Assembly: GCA_018713145.1 (NCBI GenBank)
Contig: DVFP01000007.1
Span: 62,001 to 126,000, forward strand
From: Candidatus Scybalocola faecavium
Lineage (GTDB): Bacteria; Bacillota; Clostridia; Lachnospirales; Lachnospiraceae
Length of the DNA stretch: 64,000 nucleotides
Reading direction: 5' to 3'
A model generated the notes under the pieces. The model saw nothing but the letters and a program-made list of their open reading frames with translations. It ran no database searches and had not been told where the DNA came from. Positions 9,096 to 16,888 of the stretch are shown here, one piece after another. Positions within the stretch are counted from its first letter, which is position 1. Each line of letters opens with the position of its first letter. The translations under genes and the position numbers were made by a program.

Positions 9096-9903
9096 ACCAT
9101 GTCACAATTTTATCTACCAGTGCTTGCTGCTCACTAGCGGTACGACGCAAATATATACGAGTGGTTTCGATACTTTCATGCCCCATAAGATCAGCAAGTA
9201 AAGCAATATCATTATATTTTTCAAGAAAATTCTTAGCATAACGATGACGGAAAGAATGAGGATAAACAACTCTTTTATCCAAGCCATATTTATCGGCATA
9301 ATTTTTCAACTGCTGTGAAATGCCACGAGTAGTAATTCGCTTTCCATAACGATTTAAAAACAAATAGCCGGAGAAGCGGTTTGTTTCCTTCAACCATTCG
9401 ATGGTCTCCGTCCTTAATTTTTTCGGTATGTATAGTCTGCGCAATTTACCTCCCTTGGTATACAAGTCAAAGTACCCAAGCTCAACGTGTTCAATTTTGA
9501 TCTGGATAAGTTCGCTGACACGGGCACCGGTGGCAGCGAGATACCAGACCACAAAGTACCATTCCAGGTTTCCGTCTTTTTTGAGCTGTTTCTTCAAGAA
9601 ATTGTAATCGGCATTACTTATTACATTTTCAAGGAAGTTCTTCTGCTGAACTTTTACCGCTTTCAACTGCAGTTTATCCTTGCCCAAATAGACTAGATAT
9701 TTGTTGATTGCCTGAATACGGAGATTTACCGTCTTTGGCTTGTAAAATTCCATTAGGAACCCTTTGTACGCCAATAGGTTTTCCTTGCTGATCGTATCGT
9801 AATGGGTGCGGTAGTATTCCACTGTCCACAAATACGATGTGATCGTATTTTCGGAAAGATTGCTCTTTCGCAGATGTTCTTCAAATGTGCTTTGTTGCCT
9901 CAT
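9094..9903 (-). CDS. Tyrosine recombinase, probable HsdS shuffling enzyme
   Basis: Site-specific recombinase of the XerC/D-like tyrosine integrase family, 269 residues. An N-terminal SAM-like core-binding domain (STFEEHLRKSNLSENTI) precedes the catalytic domain with GARVSEL (first Arg near 129), HSFRHRYAKNF (HxxR near 213), LMGHESIETTRIYLR with LGH-like LMGH, and Tyr near 252. All catalytic residues are present. Start 9903 is chosen because AAGGAGG lies 9 bases upstream; an in-frame ATG at 9945 has no such site. It sits between the expressed hsdS and the silent cassettes, as in invertible type I loci of streptococci and Bacteroidetes, so it most likely acts on the repeats there (inference). 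Confidence 0.9.
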   Translation of the reverse strand: MRQQSTFEEHLRKSNLSENTITSYLWTVEYYRTHYDTISKENLLAYKGFLMEFYKPKTVNLRIQAINKYLVYLGKDKLQLKAVKVQQKNFLENVISNADYNFLKKQLKKDGNLEWYFVVWYLAATGARVSELIQIKIEHVELGYFDLYTKGGKLRRLYIPKKLRTETIEWLKETNRFSGYLFLNRYGKRITTRGISQQLKNYADKYGLDKRVVYPHSFRHRYAKNFLEKYNDIALLADLMGHESIETTRIYLRRTASEQQALVDKIVTW

Positions 9904-9965
9904 AATAAGTGGCCTCCTTATAATATTTTCTGCGGTTTTCCGCACAAATATTATAAAGGGAATAT

Positions 9966-10589
9966 GTGACTTTCTCTTATTATGAGAAGATTAAAGAAGA
10001 TGTATATTGCATTGATGAAGAAATTCCGTTTGATATTCCTGATACGTGGGAATGGATGCGCCTGAAGAACTGCTGCAGCAAGGAAATTCGCCGTGGAAAA
10101 TCTCCAAAATATACTGATAAAAGCAATACACTTGTTTTCGCTCAGAAATGTAACACAAAATATAATGGTATTGATATTGGACTGGCATTGTATCTGGATG
10201 AGTGTACACTTAGCAGATACCAATCAGATGAATATATGCAGGATGGAGATGTAGTCGTTAATTCCACAGGCACAGGCACGTTAGGGCGAATTGGATTCTA
10301 TCGAATAATTGACAATCATTTAGGTCTCCCTATAGTCCCTGACTCACATGTAACGATTATTCGTGGATTCAGTAGTATTCGGACATTTTATTTATACGCT
10401 TTTATGCAAGCAAATCAGAGAAAACTTGAAAAGAAAGGTGAAGGTTCAACTAATCAAAAAGAGCTAAAGCCACTTACACTGAAAGAAATGCTCATACCTA
10501 TGCCACCAGTTACTGAACAGATACGGATTGAAACCGTAATTAAAAAGATGTTTTCTCTTATTACCATGATAGAAAAAAGCCTCAACTGA
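9966..10589 (+). pseudogene. Silent hsdS cassette 1 (single TRD, no 5' end)
   Basis: About 205 codons in the same orientation as hsdS code for one TRD (IPFDIPDTWEWMRL to IPMPPVTEQIRIE) and a C-terminal helix. The N-terminal conserved region is missing, and the frame opens in SYYEKIK. Upstream, only about 18 bases (CTCTTATTATGAGAAGAT) resemble the IR2 region of cassette 2. There is no ATG with a ribosome site; the apparent start is a GTG just after the recombinase promoter region. It is interpreted as a TRD store or recombination leftover. It could be reached only through a short homology. Confidence 0.75.
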
Positions 10590-10600
10590 GGCATTTTTCT
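10571..10600. terminator. Bidirectional terminator between the two silent cassettes
   Basis: AGAAAAAAGCCTCA, a 2-base loop, then TGAGGCATTTTTCT. The 6-bp GC core is flanked by A and T runs on both sides. It overlaps the stop codons of both convergent cassettes. Confidence 0.75.
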
Positions 10601-11138
10601 ATCGTTTGTAATTCGTCAGTGATACGTTTCACTTTAGCGGATATTCTAAGCTGTTCAGAGGATGGCGGTAATGGAAATAGTGTGTTCAGCACCACTTCTC
10701 TGCGAATGCCTGGGATAATACCATTTGCCTGATCGATAATTTCCGTGAGAAAAGCAGAAACCACTATTTGAAGATATTCCTGAGATATTCCGTTTCTACA
10801 TCTCAATGCCATAATTTGTCGTGCAATATGAGCATCTTCTATATTACAGATAGCCATTTTGCCAACGCCAGACCCTTTGACTATCAGAAGGAGATCCCCA
10901 ATAGTAGCATGTGTTGTAGCAGCAGATGTCCACCGGTTAATAATTACATGCCCCCTTTCCAAATTGCTCGCACCCGTGAGATACGGTATTCCCTGTGGAA
11001 TGTCACTATATCTATCAGGCGTAAGATCTTGTCCGGAAAACAATTCGATTACCTCAGAAAACCGACACCACATCCAATTTACCGGAAGCTCAAAGGGTAT
11101 CTCATCATTTATTTTTTCAATCGTAGTGTCGATCTTCT

Positions 11139-11172
11139 CATAATAAGAGTTATCCTCACCTTTAAAGATAAT
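11139..11172 (-). repeat. Inverted repeat IR2, right copy (34 bp)
   Basis: Exact reverse complement of 8452-8485, inside silent cassette 2 before its second TRD. An inversion between the IR2 copies would flip about 2.7 kb that includes the recombinase gene and cassette 1. Confidence 0.88.
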
Positions 11173-11866
11173 GGATTCCTTTTTGTCCCGCTTGATTTTC
11201 CCTTGTCTGATGAGTTCTTCTTTCTCAGCCCGTATGCGTTCTAAAAGTGCAGAAGCAGGCTCATCATTCGGGTCTTGAGGTACAAGCTTGCCACGAATAG
11301 CAAGGTCGAGAATTTTTGATTTAGTATTAGTAATTATGGTAAGCAACTCTGATTTTTCTTTATCAATCTTGTTTACGTAATTCAATAATGACTGAGTAAT
11401 TGAAACAATCCTCAATTGCTCGTTTCGCGGTGGAAGTGGAATAAATAGTTCTTTCAAAGAAGTCCCATTGCAATTAGGTTGACCAACTCCAACAGATTTA
11501 TCCGAAATCTGTTCCCAATAGGAGATACTATCAAAAAATTGATATACATATTCAGGTAGTAAATTTTCTAATAAACGAATTCTAATCAGATATGAAGCGT
11601 AAACGGTTGGATAAGGTATGTCTGTAATTAAAAATGATTTTCCTACCGTAGCACCTGTACGAGCAAATACAATATCGCCAGGTTTAAGCATATAGCTGCC
11701 CGGATTATCTGTTGATGTAAAAGGAACAGTTTCCCAATTTACAATCCCATTTTGAATATCTGTAATGCGTAAAAGTTTATGAGAACCTTGTGCTTCCGCT
11801 GAATTATTTAAACCATATTGAATAGAGAAAATTATTGTGCCTAATCTTGTCCACGCCCATCCCTCC

Positions 11867-11937
11867 GGTACTTCAAACGGTATCTCATTCTCAATACATT
11901 TCACTGTTCCATCGGCAAACTTCTCATAATGTAAATT
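11867..11937 (-). repeat. Inverted repeat IR1, right copy (71 bp)
   Basis: Exact reverse complement of 7735-7805. It forms the 5' border of silent cassette 2. An inversion between the IR1 copies would flip about 4.2 kb and swap both TRDs. Confidence 0.92.
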
Positions 11938-11975
11938 ACTAGCACAAATATACCCTACTATGGTGGGTAATCTAT

Positions 11976-12017
11976 TACTTTATTCCTTGTCCTGATGCTG
12001 TGGGACAAAGTAAAGTA
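11976..12017. other. Imperfect stem-loop at the outer edge of the hsdS locus
   Basis: TACTTTATTCCTTGTCC and GGACAAAGTAAAGTA can pair imperfectly around a short loop. A small imperfect dyad CCCTACTATGGTGGG lies just left (near 11953). No T-run follows, so this is not a plain terminator. The whole 11938-12229 stretch has no gene. This edge may mark the island border. Confidence 0.35.
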
Positions 12018-12229
12018 TAAGTATTTACGGTTTTGCTGCTTCAGCAATCGGATATAAATAAGCGTCGAAAATAAGTAATCGTGACAGTTCAGCCAACGGA
12101 ACAGGTACATTTCTTGCTCAATTATAGTCATAAATTGCTGTAATCAAAAAGTTGGATATTATTTATTGAAAGCAGCTTCCAAAGACGGTATCATAAATTT
12201 AGTACCAGTCTATGGAGGAGGAATATATA

Positions 12230-13594
12230 ATGAGTCAGGTACAAAAGAGGGAAGGCGGATCCATGGATATGACTGCGGGAAGTCCGTATAAGCTGATTTT
12301 CCTGTTTTCCATTCCATTGCTCATCGGCAATATTTTACAGCAGTTTTATAACATGGTGGACAGTATCGTCGTAGGCAATATTGTTGGGGCAAAAGCTTTA
12401 GCGGCGGTAGGAACCGGATTTCCCATTATTTTTATGCTAAGTTCCCTGTTTATGGGAATCGGCAACGGGGCAACAGTTATGGTTTCCCAGTTTTACGGAG
12501 CCAGGGAGTTTGATCGTCTCAGGGTTACAGTGACAACGATTTATAAATCAATGCTCATTGCCATTGTGCCTCTGTCTGTTTTAGGGATCATTATCAGCCG
12601 GCCGCTGCTTATGCTTATGCAGGTGCCCGATGACGGCACACTGGATATGGCAGTGACCTACATGATCGTTATTTTTGTCGGCCTTATCGGTTCTATGGGG
12701 TATAATATTAACGCAGGTATCCTTCAGGGCCTTGGAGACAGCCGTACATCCCTGATCTTTCTTGCCATTGCAACGGTGATCAATGTGGTCCTTGACCTTA
12801 CCTTTACTGCCGGGATCCGCATGGGGGTTTTCGGTGTTGCCCTGGCAACGATTATTGCCCAGCTTTGCTCGTGGCTGTTTGGCCTGTTTTATATCCAGAA
12901 AAAATATACGATTATCAGGATCGATTTCCACCACATGGATTTTGATAAGACTTTGTTCCGTCAGGCCCTGCGTTTGGGCATCCCTTCCGGACTGCAGCAA
13001 ATGTGCTTTTCTGTAGGGATCATGGTCATGCAGGCCCTTGTTAATGGGTACGGTTCCACTTTTATGGCCGGATTTAACGGGGCAAATAAGATCGACTCTT
13101 TCGCGTTTATGCCTGTGCAAAGCTATTCCATTGCAGTCACTACCTATACCGGCCAAAACATTGGCGCCCATTTACTGGACCGGGTGAAAAAGGGTGTGAA
13201 AGCCGGCCTTGTTCTGTCTGTTGTAACATGCATTGTGATTGGGGGAGCCCTGTATCCGGTAAGTGACCTGCTGATGCGGATGTTTTCATCCGATCCCGGC
13301 GTTATTGAGTCTGGTGTGTGGTACCTTCATAGTGTCCTGCCCTTTTATGTGCTTCTGGCAGCAGGATTTATTTTCAGCAGCACTTTAAAAGGCGCCGGGG
13401 AAATGATCGTTCCTTTAGTTTCGTCCATTATCGGTCTGTGGCTTGCCAGGATACCGTCCGCCTATTTGCTGGACTATTTTTTCGGCCAGCAGTATATTTA
13501 CTTTTCCTATGCCATTGGATGGGTTTTTGGTTTTATCATACCATTTATCGCCTACCGGAGAGGAAAGTGGAAAAATAAAAGTATTATTAAATGA
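12230..13594 (+). CDS. MATE family efflux transporter
   Basis: Integral membrane Na+ or H+ coupled multidrug/toxin exporter, 454 residues with about 12 hydrophobic segments in two halves. The N-terminus GSPYKLIFLFSIPLLIGN and the LQQFYNMVDSIVVGN segment are typical of MATE proteins. Start 12230 is chosen because GGAGGAGG lies 8 bases upstream; the in-frame ATG at 12212 overlaps that site. It is a single-gene unit ending before a repeat copy and a terminator. The substrate cannot be told. Confidence 0.9.
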   Translation: MSQVQKREGGSMDMTAGSPYKLIFLFSIPLLIGNILQQFYNMVDSIVVGNIVGAKALAAVGTGFPIIFMLSSLFMGIGNGATVMVSQFYGAREFDRLRVTVTTIYKSMLIAIVPLSVLGIIISRPLLMLMQVPDDGTLDMAVTYMIVIFVGLIGSMGYNINAGILQGLGDSRTSLIFLAIATVINVVLDLTFTAGIRMGVFGVALATIIAQLCSWLFGLFYIQKKYTIIRIDFHHMDFDKTLFRQALRLGIPSGLQQMCFSVGIMVMQALVNGYGSTFMAGFNGANKIDSFAFMPVQSYSIAVTTYTGQNIGAHLLDRVKKGVKAGLVLSVVTCIVIGGALYPVSDLLMRMFSSDPGVIESGVWYLHSVLPFYVLLAAGFIFSSTLKGAGEMIVPLVSSIIGLWLARIPSAYLLDYFFGQQYIYFSYAIGWVFGFIIPFIAYRRGKWKNKSIIK

Positions 13595-13637
13595 CTGGGC
13601 GTCAAACGTCCGTTCGTTCAGGCATGGGGCCGATCCA

Positions 13638-13733
13638 CGGGCGTATCCCGTCAGCTCCCGCAGCCGGTCGCTGACCGTTGCCTGCCAAATGTCTGCACGC
13701 GCAAGCTCGGCAGCCACTTGACAGGCGTATCGC
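13638..13733 (-). repeat. Diverged copy of the 88-bp GC-rich repeat
   Basis: Read on the minus strand from 13733, this segment aligns over its whole length with the tandem unit at 20869-21072. It shares GCGATA-GCC, GCTGCCG-GCTTGCGCG and ATTTG-C-GGCAACGG blocks and ends in GATACGCCCG, as does the next unit. About three quarters of positions agree by eye. It lies between the MATE gene and its terminator and is not coding. Confidence 0.65.
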
Positions 13734-13737
13734 GCAA

Positions 13738-13774
13738 AAAAATGCTCCCGCAGGATTACCTGGGGAGCATTTTT
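13738..13774. terminator. Terminator between MATE gene and efp
   Basis: AAAATGCTCCC and GGGAGCATTTTT arms around a 13-base loop, with A-run left and T-run right. It can stop transcription from both convergent genes. Confidence 0.85.
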
Positions 13775-13818
13775 AGAATGGAGGAATCGTTTATTCCGCC
13801 ATAGTGTCCGATGTTTAA

Positions 13819-14376
13819 TTAAACTCTGGACAGATATTCGCCGGTTCTTGTATCGATCTTGATCTTGTCGCCGATTTCTACGAATAATGGCACGTTGATC
13901 TGAGCGCCGGTTTCTACAACTGCAGGCTTTGTAGCGCCTGTGGATGTATCACCTTTGAAGCCGGGTTCGGTCTGAGTAACTTCAAGCTCTACAAATAACG
14001 GAGGCTCTACAGAGAATACCTGTCCGTTATGGGAGAGCATCTTAACCATTTCGTTTTCCTTAACGAATTTTAATGCATCGCCAACGTCCTCAGCGTTAAG
14101 AGCGATCTGATCATAGGTTTCTGTATCCATGAAGTAGTATAAATCACTGTCGCTATATAAATACTGCATGTCAGCTCTGTCAATGTGAGCCTGTGGACAC
14201 TTCTCTGTAGGACGGAATGTTTTTTCTACGATACCGCCGTTCTTAATATTTTTTAATTTAGTGCGGACGAAAGCTGCACCCTTTCCTGGTTTTACATGCT
14301 GAAATTCAATGACCTGATAAACGTTTCCCTCGAACTCGATGGTTAAGCCATTTCTGAAATCACCTGCTGATACCAT
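13819..14376 (-). CDS. efp: Translation elongation factor P
   Basis: Relieves ribosome stalling at polyproline stretches, 185 residues, normal length. The KOW-like N-terminal domain carries the tip loop [14 protein letters not shown] with Lys32 in the PGKG loop, the position modified in some bacteria. No modification enzyme gene is nearby. AAGGAGG lies 11 bases upstream of the ATG. In Bacillus, efp lies next to spoIIIAA on the same strand; here it is divergent from spoIIIAA. Confidence 0.97.
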   Translation of the reverse strand: MVSAGDFRNGLTIEFEGNVYQVIEFQHVKPGKGAAFVRTKLKNIKNGGIVEKTFRPTEKCPQAHIDRADMQYLYSDSDLYYFMDTETYDQIALNAEDVGDALKFVKENEMVKMLSHNGQVFSVEPPLFVELEVTQTEPGFKGDTSTGATKPAVVETGAQINVPLFVEIGDKIKIDTRTGEYLSRV

Positions 14377-14785
14377 GTATATTGAATCCTCCTTTTTAGT
14401 ATGCTTTGTATATTAGCTCTTTTTAGTATAAATAATAAACGTGATTTTTTCAACTGTTTTTTTCCATAAGGCCTATATGTATCTAAATTTTTTATAAAAT
14501 ATGGGGATTTTATTGACTTCTTTGGATGGGGCGGCTGTACTTGAGCCGGAAGTATCGAATGATCTGATGGCATATTTTCAGGAAGTATGGAACCTTAATA
14601 TATGCCGACCTTTCCATGATGATCCGCTGGCAGATCTGTGTCAACAGGTGCCGGAGGTGACGCGGATGGTCAATTCAGGGGCATCCACGTTAAATGCCGG
14701 CGAAGCATGAGAGGACTTAAAATGGATGACACCAGGTCTTTTATATATGCTGTTTGCATATACTGTAAGCAGGCAGGTGAGAAAA
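14377..14785. other. efp - spoIIIAA divergent intergenic region
   Basis: Holds the efp ribosome site and an AT-rich promoter zone, and an open frame on the plus strand from 14501 to 14710 (69 codons) with no recognisable family and no ribosome site, judged doubtful. Near 14755, GCATATACTG resembles a SigE -10 box, which would suit mother-cell expression of spoIIIA, but the -35 match is poor. Confidence 0.3.
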
Positions 14786-15748
14786 ATGAATCAAAGGATG
14801 GAAATGGACGCAAAGAAAACTCAGCTGTGCCGTATTTTTGCAGCTTCTTTGCGTCCTTTTTTTCAGCGAATGGCTTGTGACATGGAGCATTTGCAGGAAA
14901 TCCGCTTAAGGGTCAACAGTCCCCTTATGGTGGTTTACGACCATAAAGAAACTTTTTTATCCAGGGACGGCCGGCTGCGAAAAGACGGACAGGATCCGGT
15001 CCTTGTGGACCATGCTCAGATCCGGGAAACCATGGAGTATATCAGCGAGTATTCACTGTATGCCTATGAAGATGAGATCCGCCAGGGATTTATTACCATT
15101 CAGGGGGGACACCGGGTAGGGATTGCAGGAAAGATCGTCCTTGAGGATGGGAAAATAAAAAATATTAAGTACATTTCATTTATTAATATACGTTTGGCCC
15201 ACCAGATCCCGGGATGTGCGGATCCGGTGATGCCCTATATAAAATCCGGAAGCTCCATTTATCATACCCTGATCATTTCTCCCCCCAGGTGCGGAAAAAC
15301 GACGCTTCTGAGAGATATTATCCGCCAGATTTCCCAAAGTCCTGACGGGATCAATGTAGGCGTGGTGGATGAGCGATCTGAGATTGCCGCCTGTTATATG
15401 GGGGTACCCCAAAATGATGTGGGGATCCGTACCGATGTGCTGGACTGCTGCCCTAAAGCTGAAGGAATGATGATGCTGATCCGTTCCATGTCCCCTCAGG
15501 TGATTGCCGTAGATGAGGTAGGCAGCCGAAAGGACCTTAAAGCCATTGAATATGTGATCAACTGCGGGTGCAAGCTGATTGCAACAGTTCATGGAAGTTC
15601 TGTGGATGACCTTCGGAGCAGGCCGGTGCTGCGCCGGCTGGTGGAGGAACGTCTGTTTGAACGTTATGTCGTCCTGGGGGATCTGTCACAGGCCGGATGT
15701 ATAGGAGCAGTGTTTGATGCCTTTGGATGTAATCTCCTTCGCCCTTAA
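14786..15748 (+). CDS. spoIIIAA: Stage III sporulation protein AA, ATPase
   Basis: Cytosolic secretion-type ATPase that powers or gates the SpoIIIA-SpoIIQ channel between mother cell and forespore. Walker A is PPRCGKTTLLRD near residue 166 and Walker B is IAVDEVG. GGHRVGIAGK and the VDERSEIA segment are typical. Start 14786 is preferred because AGGTGAG lies just upstream; in-frame ATGs at 14726 and 14747 lack a site. It is the first gene of the eight-gene operon. In Bacillus this operon is transcribed by SigE. Confidence 0.93.
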   Translation: MNQRMEMDAKKTQLCRIFAASLRPFFQRMACDMEHLQEIRLRVNSPLMVVYDHKETFLSRDGRLRKDGQDPVLVDHAQIRETMEYISEYSLYAYEDEIRQGFITIQGGHRVGIAGKIVLEDGKIKNIKYISFINIRLAHQIPGCADPVMPYIKSGSSIYHTLIISPPRCGKTTLLRDIIRQISQSPDGINVGVVDERSEIAACYMGVPQNDVGIRTDVLDCCPKAEGMMMLIRSMSPQVIAVDEVGSRKDLKAIEYVINCGCKLIATVHGSSVDDLRSRPVLRRLVEERLFERYVVLGDLSQAGCIGAVFDAFGCNLLRP

Positions 15749-16259
15749 ATTCGGGGGTGCTATTTGTATATTAGTGGGCTGCTGGGGAATGGGCTACAGT
15801 ATTTGCGCCGGAATGAACCAGAGACTGGCGGCGTTAAAGGAATTTTACAGGCTGATCGTGCATATGCAGGGAGAGATCCGATGTATGTCAGAGCCGGTTC
15901 CTGCCATGCTGGAGCATATGGCACAGATTTCAGGGCCTGTATTTTCCGGATTTTTTTATGATGTGAGCCGTACACTGGCCATGGGCCGGGGAGAGCCGTT
16001 AGCGTCTGTTTGGGCTCAAAAGGCAGACAGGCATCTTAAAGACAGTCCCCTTACCGCTCAGGATATTCACATGATTAAAAAACTTGGGGAAATGCTTGGC
16101 AGCAGGGATACAAAAATGCAGCTTTCCATGCTGGAGCTGTTTTTAGAGGAGCTGGGCACAGAGACAGATCGGCTGTATGAAACCATGGACAGCCGCAAAA
16201 AGATCTGTCTGGGCCTTTGGGGCCTTGGCGGGATCTTTATTGTTATTTTGTTCATTTGA
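15717..16259 (+). CDS. spoIIIAB: Stage III sporulation protein AB
   Basis: 180-residue membrane-anchored protein of the SpoIIIA channel, related to type II secretion F-like proteins. It has an N-terminal hydrophobic segment (GAICILVGCWGMGYSI), a helical cytoplasmic middle with KLGEMLGSRDTKMQ, and a C-terminal membrane segment (GLGGIFIVILFI). It overlaps spoIIIAA by about 30 bases. ATG 15717 is preferred over the TTG at 15714, with AGGAGC about 8 bases before it. Confidence 0.9.
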   Translation: MPLDVISFALKFGGAICILVGCWGMGYSICAGMNQRLAALKEFYRLIVHMQGEIRCMSEPVPAMLEHMAQISGPVFSGFFYDVSRTLAMGRGEPLASVWAQKADRHLKDSPLTAQDIHMIKKLGEMLGSRDTKMQLSMLELFLEELGTETDRLYETMDSRKKICLGLWGLGGIFIVILFI

Positions 16260-16294
16260 TGAGCATTGCTGCATTTTCGTACTGGAGGAATGGT

Positions 16295-16489
16295 ATGACC
16301 ATCAGTTTAATTTTTAAAATTGCCGCTGTGGGTATTCTGGTGACGATACTCAGCCAGGTTTTGAAACATTCCGGCCGGGACGAGCATGCCTTTATGATCA
16401 GCCTGGCCGGGCTGATCCTGGTTCTTTTGTGGATCGTACCCTATATTTATGAGCTGTTTGAAACTATTCGTTCGCTTTTTGCTTTATAG
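16295..16489 (+). CDS. spoIIIAC: Stage III sporulation protein AC
   Basis: Small 64-residue protein with two membrane helices (ISLIFKIAAVGILVTILSQV and MISLAGLILVLLWIVPYI) and the short charged link HSGRDEHA. This is the normal size and pattern of SpoIIIAC, a ring component of the SpoIIIA channel. ATG 16295 follows GGAGG by 6 bases. A longer frame from 16217 has no site. Confidence 0.9.
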   Translation: MTISLIFKIAAVGILVTILSQVLKHSGRDEHAFMISLAGLILVLLWIVPYIYELFETIRSLFAL

Positions 16490-16501
16490 GCAGGTGATGG
16501 G

Positions 16502-16888
16502 ATGACCTTATTTAAAGCAGCAGTCTTAGGAATATGCGCCGTGATTCTTGCCCTTGGCTTTAAGCCGGTAAAGGGAGAGTATTCCAGCCTGATCAGTATG
16601 GCTGCCGGAGGGATCATTTTTTCATTTATCCTTGTAAAAATGGATTCCATCATTGAAATCATACGTCAGATCGCCGGATACATTTCCATAAATGATCAGT
16701 ACATTGGGATTTTGATCCGGGTGATCGGTGTTTCTTACATTTGTGAATTTTCTTCCTCTTTATGTAAGGATGCAGGATTTTCCGCCATTGCCTCCCAGAT
16801 TGAAATGGCGGGAAAACTGACCATCCTGGTCATGAGTATGCCTATCCTTTTGGCTCTTTTAGATACTGTGGAGAGTTTTTTGCAATGA
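16502..16888 (+). CDS. spoIIIAD: Stage III sporulation protein AD
   Basis: 128-residue membrane protein with about four hydrophobic segments, related in sequence to SpoIIIAC in its first half (FKAAVLGICAVILALGF, YSSLISMAAGGIIFSFI). ICEFSSSLCKDAG near the centre is characteristic. It overlaps spoIIIAE by 4 bases (ATGA). Confidence 0.92.
   Translation: MTLFKAAVLGICAVILALGFKPVKGEYSSLISMAAGGIIFSFILVKMDSIIEIIRQIAGYISINDQYIGILIRVIGVSYICEFSSSLCKDAGFSAIASQIEMAGKLTILVMSMPILLALLDTVESFLQ

Larger units (their letters stand above)
10582..11937 (-). pseudogene. Silent hsdS cassette 2 (inverted, two TRDs, no 5' end)
   Basis: On the minus strand an open frame of about 450 codons carries TRD1-like sequence (EVPEGWAWTRLGTIIFS to IPLPPRNEQLRI), the central conserved region (ILDLAIRGKLVPQDPNDEPA, GEDNSYYEKI) and a second TRD (IPFELPVNWMWCRFS to LFPLPPSSEQLRI). 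Similarity to hsdS begins exactly at IR1 (11937), so the first 65 HsdS residues, the start codon and a promoter are absent. It can be expressed only after inversion into the hsdS locus. No internal stop is seen, so both TRDs look usable. The TRDs differ clearly from those in the expressed gene. Confidence 0.85.

Noticed and set aside
12581..13171. 196-codon minus-strand frame over the MATE gene.
   Set aside because: Antisense shadow. His/Asp-rich composition caused by the membrane protein codons on the other strand.
13415..13717. Minus-strand 100-codon frame at the end of the MATE gene.
   Set aside because: It runs through the diverged repeat copy and antisense to the MATE 3' end. No ribosome site.
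14501..14710. 69-codon frame before spoIIIAA as a gene.
   Set aside because: No ribosome site and no recognised family, so it is described only as part of the intergenic region.
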